A stretch of 64,000 nt of DNA from Microbispora sp. ZYX-F-249 (GTDB taxonomy: Bacteria > Actinomycetota > Actinomycetes > Streptosporangiales > Streptosporangiaceae), in the NCBI RefSeq assembly GCF_039649665.1, contig NZ_JBDJAW010000013.1:62001-126000 (forward strand). Direction: 5' to 3'. Positions 15,617-23,054 of the stretch are shown piece by piece. The position numbers and the translations under genes were made by a program. The first letter of the stretch is position 1. Each line of letters starts with the position of its first letter. The notes under the pieces were generated by a model. That model did no database searches. It saw only the letters and a list, made by a program, of their open reading frames with translations, and had not been told where the DNA came from.

Positions 15617-16984
15617 TCAGCCGTACATGCCGGGGGTGGTGGCGGTGCCGTCGTTGACGGCGTGGAGGGCGCCCTTCTCGTCGCGCCACAGACGCCAGCC
15701 GTTCTGGCCGCCGGTGAACCAGGAGGGCGGCGCGGAGGAGGAGTCCTTGCGCTTACCCGTGGCCAGGTCGAACTCGCACAGTGCCGCGATCGAGTAGAAC
15801 CCCGGGGTCATGCCGCGCAGCGGCAGCGGCTTCGGGTCGGTCACGCAGAACGACCACCCGGTCGCGCCGCTCACCGGGGTCGGCTCGCCGGTGCTGAGGT
15901 CGAAGACCGAGCCGGGCGCGTCGCGCTTGAGGAAGCCGAGCTTGTTCATCTCGGGCGGGAAGGCCAGCCACCAGCCGGTGCCGGGGACCTGCGTGGGCGT
16001 GATCTGCCCCAGGACCCGTCCGGTCTCGGCGTCGAGCCGGGCGAACCCGCCGTACTGGCCCTGCTCGTCGACCGGCCGGACGACCGGCGCGTACGCCGGG
16101 TTGCCGCTGGGGTAGACGCGGACGACGGACGGCCGCATCCAGTCGACGGCGCCGTCGGTGAGACGCGCGGAGAACAGGCCGAACGTCGAGGTCTCCTTGG
16201 TCTGGGGGTTGGTGTACGGCGCGACGTACCCGATGATCTTGTCGTCCGTCGCGCCGAAGGCCCAGCCTCCGCTCAGGTCGACGCCCGGGCCGAGGGCCTG
16301 CTCGATCGGCAGCTGCCAGACGGTCTTGCCGTCCTTGATCGTGCGGGCCTCCAGCACCGGATGGGAGGCGAGTCTCAGCAGGACGACCTTGGTCGCGTCG
16401 GACCACTCGACCTCGGCGATGCCGGGCAGGCGCCACTTCACGGCGCCGTCACGGGGGTCGAGGACCACGACGCGGGCGGACGAGAGGGCGGTGTCCTCGG
16501 AGACGCAGACGTACGGCCCGCAGCGCTGCGGGCCGAAGGTGGACCGCACGGGCCTGACCCACTTCTGCCGCCCGGTGCGGGCGTCCCTGGCCACCAATAC
16601 GGCGCCCTTGCGGCCGGCGGCGGCGGGGTCGAGCGCGACCACCGTGGCCTGCCCGCCGCCGGTCTCCACGGTCGCGGGAGCCTGCACGCCCATGCCGGGG
16701 AGGCGGCCCACCATCGTCGCGGGGTGCGCCCACAGCCGGCGGCCGGTCGCGAGGTCGAGTGCGACGGTCTCCAGGGAGCCGTCGGGCCGCATCGAGGTGG
16801 TCGCCGCGACGCCGCCTCCCGTGGTGGCCCGGCTGACCGCGTTCACCTGCGTGTTGTGCCAGGCCGGGTGGTCCTTGGCGGCCTCGTCGCCGCCGGAGCA
16901 GCCGGTGAGGGCGCCGCCGGTCAGCAGGGCGGTCGCGGCGAGGGCCAGAGCGGGTTTCACGTGGTTCACCTGGGGCCGGATCAT
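15617..16984 (-). CDS. PQQ-like beta-propeller lipoprotein
   Basis: A 455-residue secreted lipoprotein. The signal peptide ends in a lipobox (GALTGC) near residues 24-29. The rest consists of repeated blades with the patterns VALDLATGRRLWA, DARTGRQKWVRPV, VLDPRDGAVKWRLPG and RLDAETGRVLGQI, typical of PQQ-type (BamB-like) beta-propellers without obvious PQQ ligands. The start at ATG 16984 is supported by AGGAG 4 nt upstream. A longer open frame extends to 17227 but overlaps the neighbour. It lies 47 bp downstream of the SGNH hydrolase gene on the same strand, so both may be one transcript. The role, probably envelope-associated protein binding, is unknown. Confidence 0.85.
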   Translation of the reverse strand: MIRPQVNHVKPALALAATALLTGGALTGCSGGDEAAKDHPAWHNTQVNAVSRATTGGGVAATTSMRPDGSLETVALDLATGRRLWAHPATMVGRLPGMGVQAPATVETGGGQATVVALDPAAAGRKGAVLVARDARTGRQKWVRPVRSTFGPQRCGPYVCVSEDTALSSARVVVLDPRDGAVKWRLPGIAEVEWSDATKVVLLRLASHPVLEARTIKDGKTVWQLPIEQALGPGVDLSGGWAFGATDDKIIGYVAPYTNPQTKETSTFGLFSARLTDGAVDWMRPSVVRVYPSGNPAYAPVVRPVDEQGQYGGFARLDAETGRVLGQITPTQVPGTGWWLAFPPEMNKLGFLKRDAPGSVFDLSTGEPTPVSGATGWSFCVTDPKPLPLRGMTPGFYSIAALCEFDLATGKRKDSSSAPPSWFTGGQNGWRLWRDEKGALHAVNDGTATTPGMYG

Positions 16985-17031
16985 TTCGCTCCTACAGGGG
17001 GTGATGGCCCGGCCGCGGTAGGTGACCGGCT

Positions 17032-18006
17032 CTAGGCGTTCGGAAGCGGCCCGGGTCTCCGGCGGAGCAGCGCCGCCCACCGTCCGTGGGGGCCGACAGC
17101 CCGGCCGGCGACACGGGTCGCGGTGACCTCGGTGCCGGGTTCCTCCACGGCCATTGCGGCCAAGAGGTATTGCGATCCTTCGACGCGCACGGGTTCCGGC
17201 TCGGGCCACAACCCCAACGCGGCGCATACAGACGGTAGCACTGCGTACGCGGCTTGTAGGTAACCTCGGGCAGATGGATGAAAACGATCAGGTCCGAACA
17301 TCTCGGCCGGGTTCGCGTCGAATTCGGGCCCGAGCAGGTCGGCGAACGCCACGGTCCGCCCGCCCGCCTCGATGACGGCGACGGTCTGGGCCGCGGCGAG
17401 CTGCCGCGACCAGCGCCGGGTGACCCACCGGAGCGGCTGGGCGATCGGGCGCACGGTGCCCAGGTCGGGACAGGTCCCCACGACCACCTCCGCGCCGGCC
17501 TCGCGCAGCCGGCGCACCGCCTTCTGCAGATGCCGTACGGCCCGGGCCGGCAGGGTGGCGGTGGTCACGTCGTTGGCCCCCACGAAGACGACCGCGATCT
17601 CCGGCCGGATCTCCAGCGCGCGATCCACCTGGACGCCGAGGTCCACCGACGCCGCGCCCGACTGGCCGACGACGGTGAGGCGCACCGGACGCTCGGCCAC
17701 GGCCGCGAGGCCGTACGCGATCCGGACGGCCGGGGTGTCCTCGGGGCGGGTCATGCCGAGGCCGACCGAGGTGGAGTCGCCGAGCACGGCCATCCGGATG
17801 GGCTCTCCGGGGAACGAGCCGTACACGCCGTCGGCCCGGGGGCCGTCGAGGCCGTGCGGCTGTCCCACGATCCTCCGGGCCAGGACGGCCTCGGCCATCA
17901 GCAGGCCGTACGTCACGGCTCCCAGGGCCGTGAGCCCGCCACCGCCCACGGCGGCGGCGGTGGCGATGCGGCGGGCGGCACGCACCGCGCCGGACGTCCG
18001 GATCAC
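17032..18006 (-). CDS. SGNH/GDSL-type hydrolase with N-terminal membrane anchor
   Basis: A 324-residue esterase/lipase-like protein. A hydrophobic N-terminal segment (about residues 12-45) acts as a signal or anchor. The SGNH blocks follow: block I AVLGDSTSVGLG with Ser78, block III FVGANDVTTA with the Asn, and block V DRFHPSARGY with the catalytic His. It starts at GTG 18006 with GGGGAGGA just upstream. The gene is divergent from cystathionine beta-synthase. The same SGNH-cbs neighbourhood occurs in M. tuberculosis (Rv1075c-Rv1077), so this is core rather than accessory. The substrate is unknown, possibly an acylated envelope component. Confidence 0.88.
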   Translation of the reverse strand: MIRTSGAVRAARRIATAAAVGGGGLTALGAVTYGLLMAEAVLARRIVGQPHGLDGPRADGVYGSFPGEPIRMAVLGDSTSVGLGMTRPEDTPAVRIAYGLAAVAERPVRLTVVGQSGAASVDLGVQVDRALEIRPEIAVVFVGANDVTTATLPARAVRHLQKAVRRLREAGAEVVVGTCPDLGTVRPIAQPLRWVTRRWSRQLAAAQTVAVIEAGGRTVAFADLLGPEFDANPAEMFGPDRFHPSARGYLQAAYAVLPSVCAALGLWPEPEPVRVEGSQYLLAAMAVEEPGTEVTATRVAGRAVGPHGRWAALLRRRPGPLPNA

Positions 18007-18126
18007 CCGTCCTCCCCATGCTCACGGTACGGTTTGAGGGAGAAATTAGCCGAGTTCCGGCCACCCCTACCGGAACCCCGGCTGACGGCAGGCTGACAAG
18101 CTTCGGCAAACAAGGTGGTCATCGCG

Positions 18127-19497
18127 GTGCGCGTACACGACTCGCTGGTGGAGCTGATGGGCAACACCCCGCTCGTCCGGCTGCGCAAGGTCACGGCGGG
18201 CGCGCCCGCCCAGGTCCTCGCGAAGGTGGAGTACTTCAACCCCGGCGGTTCGGTGAAGGACCGCATCGCGGTGCGGATGATCGAGGCGGCCGAACGGAGC
18301 GGCGAGCTCAAGCCCGGCGGCACGATCGTCGAGCCGACCTCCGGCAACACCGGCGTTGGCCTGGCCATCGTGGCGCAGGAGAAGGGCTACCGCTGCCTGT
18401 TCGTCTGCCCGGACAAGGTCGCCCAGGACAAGATCAACGTGCTCCGCGCGTACGGCGCGGAGGTCGTGGTCTGCCCCACCGCCGTCTCGCCCGACCACCC
18501 CGACTCGTACTACTCGGTGTCGGACCGGCTGGCCCGTGAGATCCCGAACGCCTGGAAGCCCGACCAGTACTCCAACCCCGAGAACCCGGCGAGCCACTAC
18601 CACTCGACCGGCCCGGAGATCTGGGAGCAGACCGAGGGCAGGATCACCCACTTCGTCGCCGGAATCGGCACCGGCGGCACGATCAGCGGGACCGGGAAGT
18701 ACCTCAAGGAGGTCTCCGGCGGCCGGGTGAAGGTCATCGGCGCCGACCCGATCGGCTCGGTCTACTCGGGAGGCACCGGCCGTCCGTACCTCGTCGAGGG
18801 CGTGGGCGAGGACATCTGGCCCGCCACGTACGACACCGGGATCTGCGACGAGATCATCGCGGTCTCCGACAAGGACTCGTTCGGGATGACGCGCAGGCTC
18901 GCCCGCGAGGAGGCGCTGCTCGTCGGCGGCTCGTGCGGCATGGCCGTGGTGGCGGCCGTGCGCGTGGCCCAGGCGGCCGGGCCCGACGACGTCGTGGTCG
19001 TGCTGCTGCCGGACGGCGGCCGCGGCTACCTTTCGAAGATCTTCAACGACGAGTGGATGGCCGACTACGGCTTCCTCACCACGTCGAGTGAGGAGGGCCT
19101 GGTCGGCGACGTGCTGGGACGCAAGACGCCGGGGCTGCCCGAGTTCGTCCACGTCCACCCGCACGAGTCGGTCGGCACCGCCATCTCGATCATGCGGGAG
19201 TACAACGTCTCCCAGCTTCCGGTGATGAAGGAGGAGCCGCCGGTCATGGCGGCCGAGGTCATCGGCTCGATCGTGGAGCGCGACCTGCTGGAGGGCCTCT
19301 ACCGCGGCCGGGTGCGGTCCGAGGACGAGATCGGCGGGCACATGTCCGCGCCGCTGCCCATGATCGGGTCCGGTGAGCCGGTGGCCCGGGCGGTCGAGGC
19401 GCTGGAGAAGGCCGACGCGGCCGTGGTGCTGGACGACGGCAAGCCGGTGGGCATGGTCACCCGTCAGGACCTGCTGGCCTTCCTCGCCAACCACTAG
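18127..19497 (+). CDS. cbs: Cystathionine beta-synthase
   Basis: A 456-residue PLP enzyme that condenses homocysteine with serine (or O-acetylserine) to cystathionine in reverse transsulfuration. The PLP lysine lies in NPGGSVKDRIAV, with the phosphate loop in SGNTGVGLAI and a GIGTGGTISG motif. Two C-terminal CBS domains (about residues 335-456) are present. In animals they bind S-adenosylmethionine, and here they imply allosteric control. GTG 18127 is chosen because AAGGTGG lies 8 nt upstream and homologues begin with VRVHDSL. GTG 18115 would add four residues. The following gene continues the same pathway. Confidence 0.93.
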   Translation: MRVHDSLVELMGNTPLVRLRKVTAGAPAQVLAKVEYFNPGGSVKDRIAVRMIEAAERSGELKPGGTIVEPTSGNTGVGLAIVAQEKGYRCLFVCPDKVAQDKINVLRAYGAEVVVCPTAVSPDHPDSYYSVSDRLAREIPNAWKPDQYSNPENPASHYHSTGPEIWEQTEGRITHFVAGIGTGGTISGTGKYLKEVSGGRVKVIGADPIGSVYSGGTGRPYLVEGVGEDIWPATYDTGICDEIIAVSDKDSFGMTRRLAREEALLVGGSCGMAVVAAVRVAQAAGPDDVVVVLLPDGGRGYLSKIFNDEWMADYGFLTTSSEEGLVGDVLGRKTPGLPEFVHVHPHESVGTAISIMREYNVSQLPVMKEEPPVMAAEVIGSIVERDLLEGLYRGRVRSEDEIGGHMSAPLPMIGSGEPVARAVEALEKADAAVVLDDGKPVGMVTRQDLLAFLANH

Positions 19498-19552
19498 ACC
19501 TGCCATTGGCCGGCGGACGACGCGCCCGCCGGGACCAGGCGGGCCGGGCGGC

Positions 19553-19558
19553 TACGCT
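19553..19558 (+). promoter_or_regulatory. -10 box of a probable leaderless promoter
   Basis: TACGCT at 19553-19558 fits TANNNT and ends 7 nt before the ATG at 19566. The gene has no recognisable ribosome binding site, so a leaderless transcript separate from cbs is likely. No clear -35 is seen. Confidence 0.4.
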
Positions 19559-19565
19559 CGACGCC

Positions 19566-20705
19566 ATGAACCATGGTTTCGAGACGCTGGCCATCCACGC
19601 GGGCCAGGAGCCGGACCCGCACACGGGCGCCGTCGTTCCTCCCATATACGCCGTGTCCACCTACAAGCAGGACGGCGTGGGCGGCCTGCGGGCGGGATAC
19701 GAGTACAGCCGGTCGGCCAACCCGACCAGGACCGCTCTCGAGGAGGCGCTGGCCGCCGTCGAGGGCGGTGTGCGCGGGCTGGCCTTCGCGTCGGGCCTCG
19801 CCGCCGAGGACACGCTGCTGCGCACCGTCTGCAAGCCCGGCGATCACGTGGTGATCCCCGACGACGCGTACGGCGGCACCTACCGGCTGTTCTCCCGGGT
19901 CCTTCAGGAGTGGGGGGTCACCTTCGACCCGGTGCCGCTCGGCGACCTGGACGCGGTGCGCGCCGCCGTACGGCCGGAGACGAAGGCGATCTGGGTGGAG
20001 ACACCCACGAACCCCCTGCTGAACGTCGCGGACATCGCCGCGCTGGCGAACGTCGCGCACGACGGGAGCGCCGTGCTCGTGGTGGACAACACCTTCGCCT
20101 CGCCCTACCTGCAGCAGCCGCTCAGCCTGGGCGCGGACGTCGTGGTCCACTCGACGACCAAGTACGTCGGCGGCCACTCCGACGTGGTCGGCGGCGCGCT
20201 GGTGACCCGGTCCGCGGACCTCGGCGAGCGGCTGGCCTACCACCAGAACGCGATGGGCGCGGTGGCCGGGCCGTTCGACGCCTGGCTCACGCTGCGCGGC
20301 CTCAAGACGCTTGGCGTGCGGATGGACCGGCACTGCGACAACGCCGAGCGCGTGGTCGACCTGCTGCTGTCGCACCCGAAGGTCGTCCAGGTGCTCTATC
20401 CGGGCCTGCCCGAGCACCCCGGGCACGAGGTGGCAGCCAAGCAGATGCGGCGTTTCGGCGGGATGGTGTCGTTCCGCGTCGAGGGCGGCGAGGAGGCCGC
20501 GGTCGAGATCTGCAACCGCGCCAAGCTGTTCACGCTCGGCGAGTCCCTCGGCGGCGTCGAGTCGCTGATCGAGCACCCCGGCCGGATGACCCACGCGTCG
20601 GCCGCCGGGTCGCCGCTGGAGGTCCCCGCCGACCTGGTCCGTCTGTCGGTCGGCATCGAGACCGTCGACGACCTCCTGGCCGACCTCTCCGAGGCCCTCG
20701 GCTGA
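19566..20705 (+). CDS. metB: Cystathionine gamma-synthase/gamma-lyase family PLP enzyme
   Basis: A 379-residue member of the Cys/Met metabolism PLP family. Signatures are YSRSANPTRTALEEALA, the MDNTFASPYLQQP-like segment, PLP-lysine motif HSTTKYVGGHSDVVGG (near residue 197) and SLGGVESLIEHPGRMTHAS near the C-terminus. Beside cbs it most probably acts in transsulfuration, either making cystathionine from activated homoserine or cleaving it to cysteine. The sequence does not separate synthase from lyase with certainty. The ATG at 19566 begins the conserved NHGFETLAIHAGQEPD. A tandem DNA repeat lies between it and the convergent transporter gene. Confidence 0.92.
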   Translation: MNHGFETLAIHAGQEPDPHTGAVVPPIYAVSTYKQDGVGGLRAGYEYSRSANPTRTALEEALAAVEGGVRGLAFASGLAAEDTLLRTVCKPGDHVVIPDDAYGGTYRLFSRVLQEWGVTFDPVPLGDLDAVRAAVRPETKAIWVETPTNPLLNVADIAALANVAHDGSAVLVVDNTFASPYLQQPLSLGADVVVHSTTKYVGGHSDVVGGALVTRSADLGERLAYHQNAMGAVAGPFDAWLTLRGLKTLGVRMDRHCDNAERVVDLLLSHPKVVQVLYPGLPEHPGHEVAAKQMRRFGGMVSFRVEGGEEAAVEICNRAKLFTLGESLGGVESLIEHPGRMTHASAAGSPLEVPADLVRLSVGIETVDDLLADLSEALG

Positions 20706-20730
20706 GGTCTCCGCGCTCGCTCCGCGCCGG

Positions 20731-20776
20731 CTGTCCAACGCGCGCTCCGCGCTCTGTCCAACGCGCGCTCCGCGCT
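20731..20776. repeat. Two perfect 23-bp tandem repeats
   Basis: The 23-bp unit beginning CTGTCCAACGCGCGC occurs twice head to tail at 20731-20753 and 20754-20776, with a partial related copy upstream at about 20713. It lies between the convergent metB and MFS genes. Similar GCGCTCGCTCCGCGC-rich sequence occurs at about 15509-15612. Confidence 0.85.
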
Positions 20777-20780
20777 CTGC

Positions 20781-22001
20781 CTATGGGGCGCTTCGCGCCG
20801 GGGCCGCGGGCTCCGGCGCGGAGCGGCGGGCGGGAGCCACCCACCGTTCGCACAGCAGGGCGGCGAGCGCCGTGGCCGTCAGCAGGGCGCCGGCCACGGT
20901 CACGCTGCGGACGCCGGAGTGGTCGATGAGCGCGCCGCCGAGCAGCGAGCCGCCCGCGATGCCGATGTTGAAGGCCGAGCCGCTGCCGGCCGAGGCGATG
21001 TCGGTGCTGCCCGGGGCCACCTGCAGCGCGCGGCTGGCGATGGCCGCGGCGAGCGCGCTGAACGACATGCCCGTCAGGCAGAGGGCCACCACGGCCACCG
21101 CGTGCACGGCGCCGAAGGCGTACAGACCCAGCAGCGCGCACGTGATGATGGCCAGCGGCCCGACGAGGGCGGTCCTCGGCCGGCTGTCGAGCAGCCGGCC
21201 GACCACGATCGTTCCCGTGACCCCGGCGATCCCGGACGCGAGGAGCAACGGGCTGAGCGCGGCCGGGGCGAACCCGCCGAACTCCAGCAGGAACGGCGTG
21301 ATGTAGGTGTACGCGGTCAGGTAGCCGCCCACACCGATGACGGTGGCGACGATCAGAAGCGCGTAGCGGCGGGCGTCCGGGGTCGCGCCGCGGCCCGGCT
21401 CGTGGCCGCCGTCGGCGCCGCCGCCCGTCTGCCGGCGGCCGGGCATCAGCGCCGCCACTGTGACGCACGTGACCAGGCCGACGGCGGCGGCCAGGGCGAA
21501 CGCGGCCCGCCAGCCGACCTGCTGGCCGAGCCAGGTGCCGGCCGGGACGCCGAGGACGGGCCCGAGGGAGCTGCCGATCGACATCCGGGCGATCGCGCGC
21601 CCCCGGATCTCCGGGGGGAACATCGCCGCCGCGGCCGGGGTCGCGACCGACCAGAACAGCGCCTGGGTGGCCGCGACCAGCAGCCGGGCGGCCAGCAGCG
21701 TCGGATAGTTCGGCGCCACGGCGGTCAGCAGCATCCCCGCGACGAACACGGCCAGCGTGGCGGTGAGCAACCTGCGCCGCGGCACCCGCTGGGTCAGCCG
21801 GGTGAGCGGCAGCGAGGCCAGCACCACGACCGCGGCGTACCCGGTGACGAGCAGGCCCGTCTCGGACGGCGACCGGTCCAGGTCGGCCGCCATCACCGTG
21901 AGCAGCCCGATGGGCAGGACCTCGGCGGTGACGTAGGTGAAGGCGCCGACGGCGAGGGCGACCAGCGCCCACGCCGCACGGCGTTGCGTCGTAAGGTGCA
22001 C
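20781..22001 (-). CDS. MFS transporter (DHA1-type exporter)
   Basis: A 406-residue major facilitator with about twelve transmembrane helices. The N-terminal AFTYVTAEVLPIGLL, the loop RLTQRVPRRRLL, and the helix-4/5 region with SVATPAAAAMFPPEIRGRAIA and GSSLGPVLGVPAGTWLGQQVGWR point to the DHA1 arabinose-efflux/drug-efflux (AraJ/Cmx) subgroup. The GTG at 22001 is preceded by GAGGAG. No regulator is adjacent. It is expected to export small molecules by proton antiport, with the substrate unknown. Confidence 0.9.
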   Translation of the reverse strand: MHLTTQRRAAWALVALAVGAFTYVTAEVLPIGLLTVMAADLDRSPSETGLLVTGYAAVVVLASLPLTRLTQRVPRRRLLTATLAVFVAGMLLTAVAPNYPTLLAARLLVAATQALFWSVATPAAAAMFPPEIRGRAIARMSIGSSLGPVLGVPAGTWLGQQVGWRAAFALAAAVGLVTCVTVAALMPGRRQTGGGADGGHEPGRGATPDARRYALLIVATVIGVGGYLTAYTYITPFLLEFGGFAPAALSPLLLASGIAGVTGTIVVGRLLDSRPRTALVGPLAIITCALLGLYAFGAVHAVAVVALCLTGMSFSALAAAIASRALQVAPGSTDIASAGSGSAFNIGIAGGSLLGGALIDHSGVRSVTVAGALLTATALAALLCERWVAPARRSAPEPAAPARSAP

Positions 22002-22069
22002 CCGCTCCTCTTTCCCCCGATTCCGGCCAAAGACGTTTTACCGGACATACGGGAAAAGACGGGAATCGG

Positions 22070-22504
22070 TTACGACGGATTGAAGAAGACCATCAGGAAG
22101 AGGACGACGAGCCAGATAAGGGCACTGATGCCGGCAAGCGCCGCGATCCGCCCGGTCTGCACCTTCGCGTCGTCCTCCGGCGACTCGCTGGACAGCGCCG
22201 CGATGGCCGTACGCTGGTCACGCTCGACGATCACCAGGAGGACGGCCGCCACGACGAACAACGTCATCGACACCGACAGGTACGGCGCGCCGAGGGCGCT
22301 GCGGCCCAGCAACAGGCCGAACAGGAAGACCCCGATCGTGAGCAGGCCGAACAGCCGGGTCGCGCGGTGCAGATATCGCAGCACGCCCAGATCGCGCGCC
22401 CGGATGTAGCGCGGAGTGACGCTCGTGACCGCCGTGAGCGGACCGAGCGCGAAGATCGCGAACCCTATGTGCAGCCACAGCAGCAGATGGTCGAGAGGCG
22501 ACAT
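22070..22504 (-). CDS. Small membrane protein, DUF2269-like
   Basis: A 144-residue protein with four predicted transmembrane helices, near residues 6-27, 48-66, 78-94 and 121-140. The first helix contains LLWLHIGFAIFALGPL with a His suited to heme or metal binding, and the pattern resembles DUF2269-type membrane proteins. Family membership is tentative. TAGCCT, read on the minus strand at 22516-22511, lies 6 nt before the ATG, so a leaderless transcript is likely. Confidence 0.7.
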   Translation of the reverse strand: MSPLDHLLLWLHIGFAIFALGPLTAVTSVTPRYIRARDLGVLRYLHRATRLFGLLTIGVFLFGLLLGRSALGAPYLSVSMTLFVVAAVLLVIVERDQRTAIAALSSESPEDDAKVQTGRIAALAGISALIWLVVLFLMVFFNPS

Positions 22505-22594
22505 GGGCAGAGGCTATCGCCTGACTGATCGGCCCCGCAGTCGCCCGGACACGCTCGTCGCGGGACGCGTCGGACGCCGGGGCACACGCGGGAG

Positions 22595-22687
22595 CTACTT
22601 CCGGCGACGGGGGCGGTTGTGGACCGCCATCTCGAACAGCACCGTGGTGACGACCATGAGGACGACGAGGCCGACCGCTGCGAACAT
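22595..22687 (-). CDS. Small single-pass membrane protein, 30 aa
   Basis: A 30-residue product beginning MFAAVGLVVLMVVTTVLFEM and ending in a basic HNRPRRRK tail. It consists of one hydrophobic helix plus a positively charged, probably cytoplasmic, C-terminus. An AAGGAG (minus strand, 22700-22695) lies 7 nt before the ATG, which strongly supports translation. The frame is open far upstream but the extra sequence is Arg/Gly-rich and unlike a protein. Function is unknown. It may assist the neighbouring membrane protein. Confidence 0.6.
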   Translation of the reverse strand: MFAAVGLVVLMVVTTVLFEMAVHNRPRRRK

Positions 22688-23054
22688 GGGAGCGCTCCTT
22701 CCACCGGCATGTGGAACGACCAGCGCGAACAGGGGATGCCTGTCTATCGTCCGCCGATTGCAACCCGGTCGGCAATCGATTATCGATTTCCCGGGGCCGC
22801 GGCCGTCCGTCTCCCCGCTCACGTCCGCCGCCCGGTGCCTTCCCGGTCCCCGCCGGTCCTGCGGCTTCGCGACACGCCCCCCGACCCGCGCCGATGTGCT
22901 TAGCCATGCCCGGCAGGCAGGCGGCGAACCGTCCACCGGTCCGCCTCCCGCGCGGAGCCGGCACCCGGCGCAGCGCGTGGACGGCCCCGACGCCGAGGAC
23001 GACGACGCCGGCGTGCGTGTGACTCAGGCGGCCGCCGGCCGCCGGCTCGGCCGC
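22688..23054. other. Intergenic region without a recognised gene
   Basis: About 370 bp between the 30-aa gene and the VWA gene. It contains the dyad CGATTGC (22755-22761) and GCAATCG (22772-22778) followed by an AT-rich ATCGATTATCGATTT stretch, which probably forms the promoter region of the minus-strand small gene. The rest (22800-23054) is GC-rich and no coding signal was seen on either strand. Confidence 0.5.

Noticed and set aside
22688-23054. Coding potential in the gap before the VWA gene
   Set aside because: Frames are Arg/Pro-rich shadows with no start/ribosome-site support.
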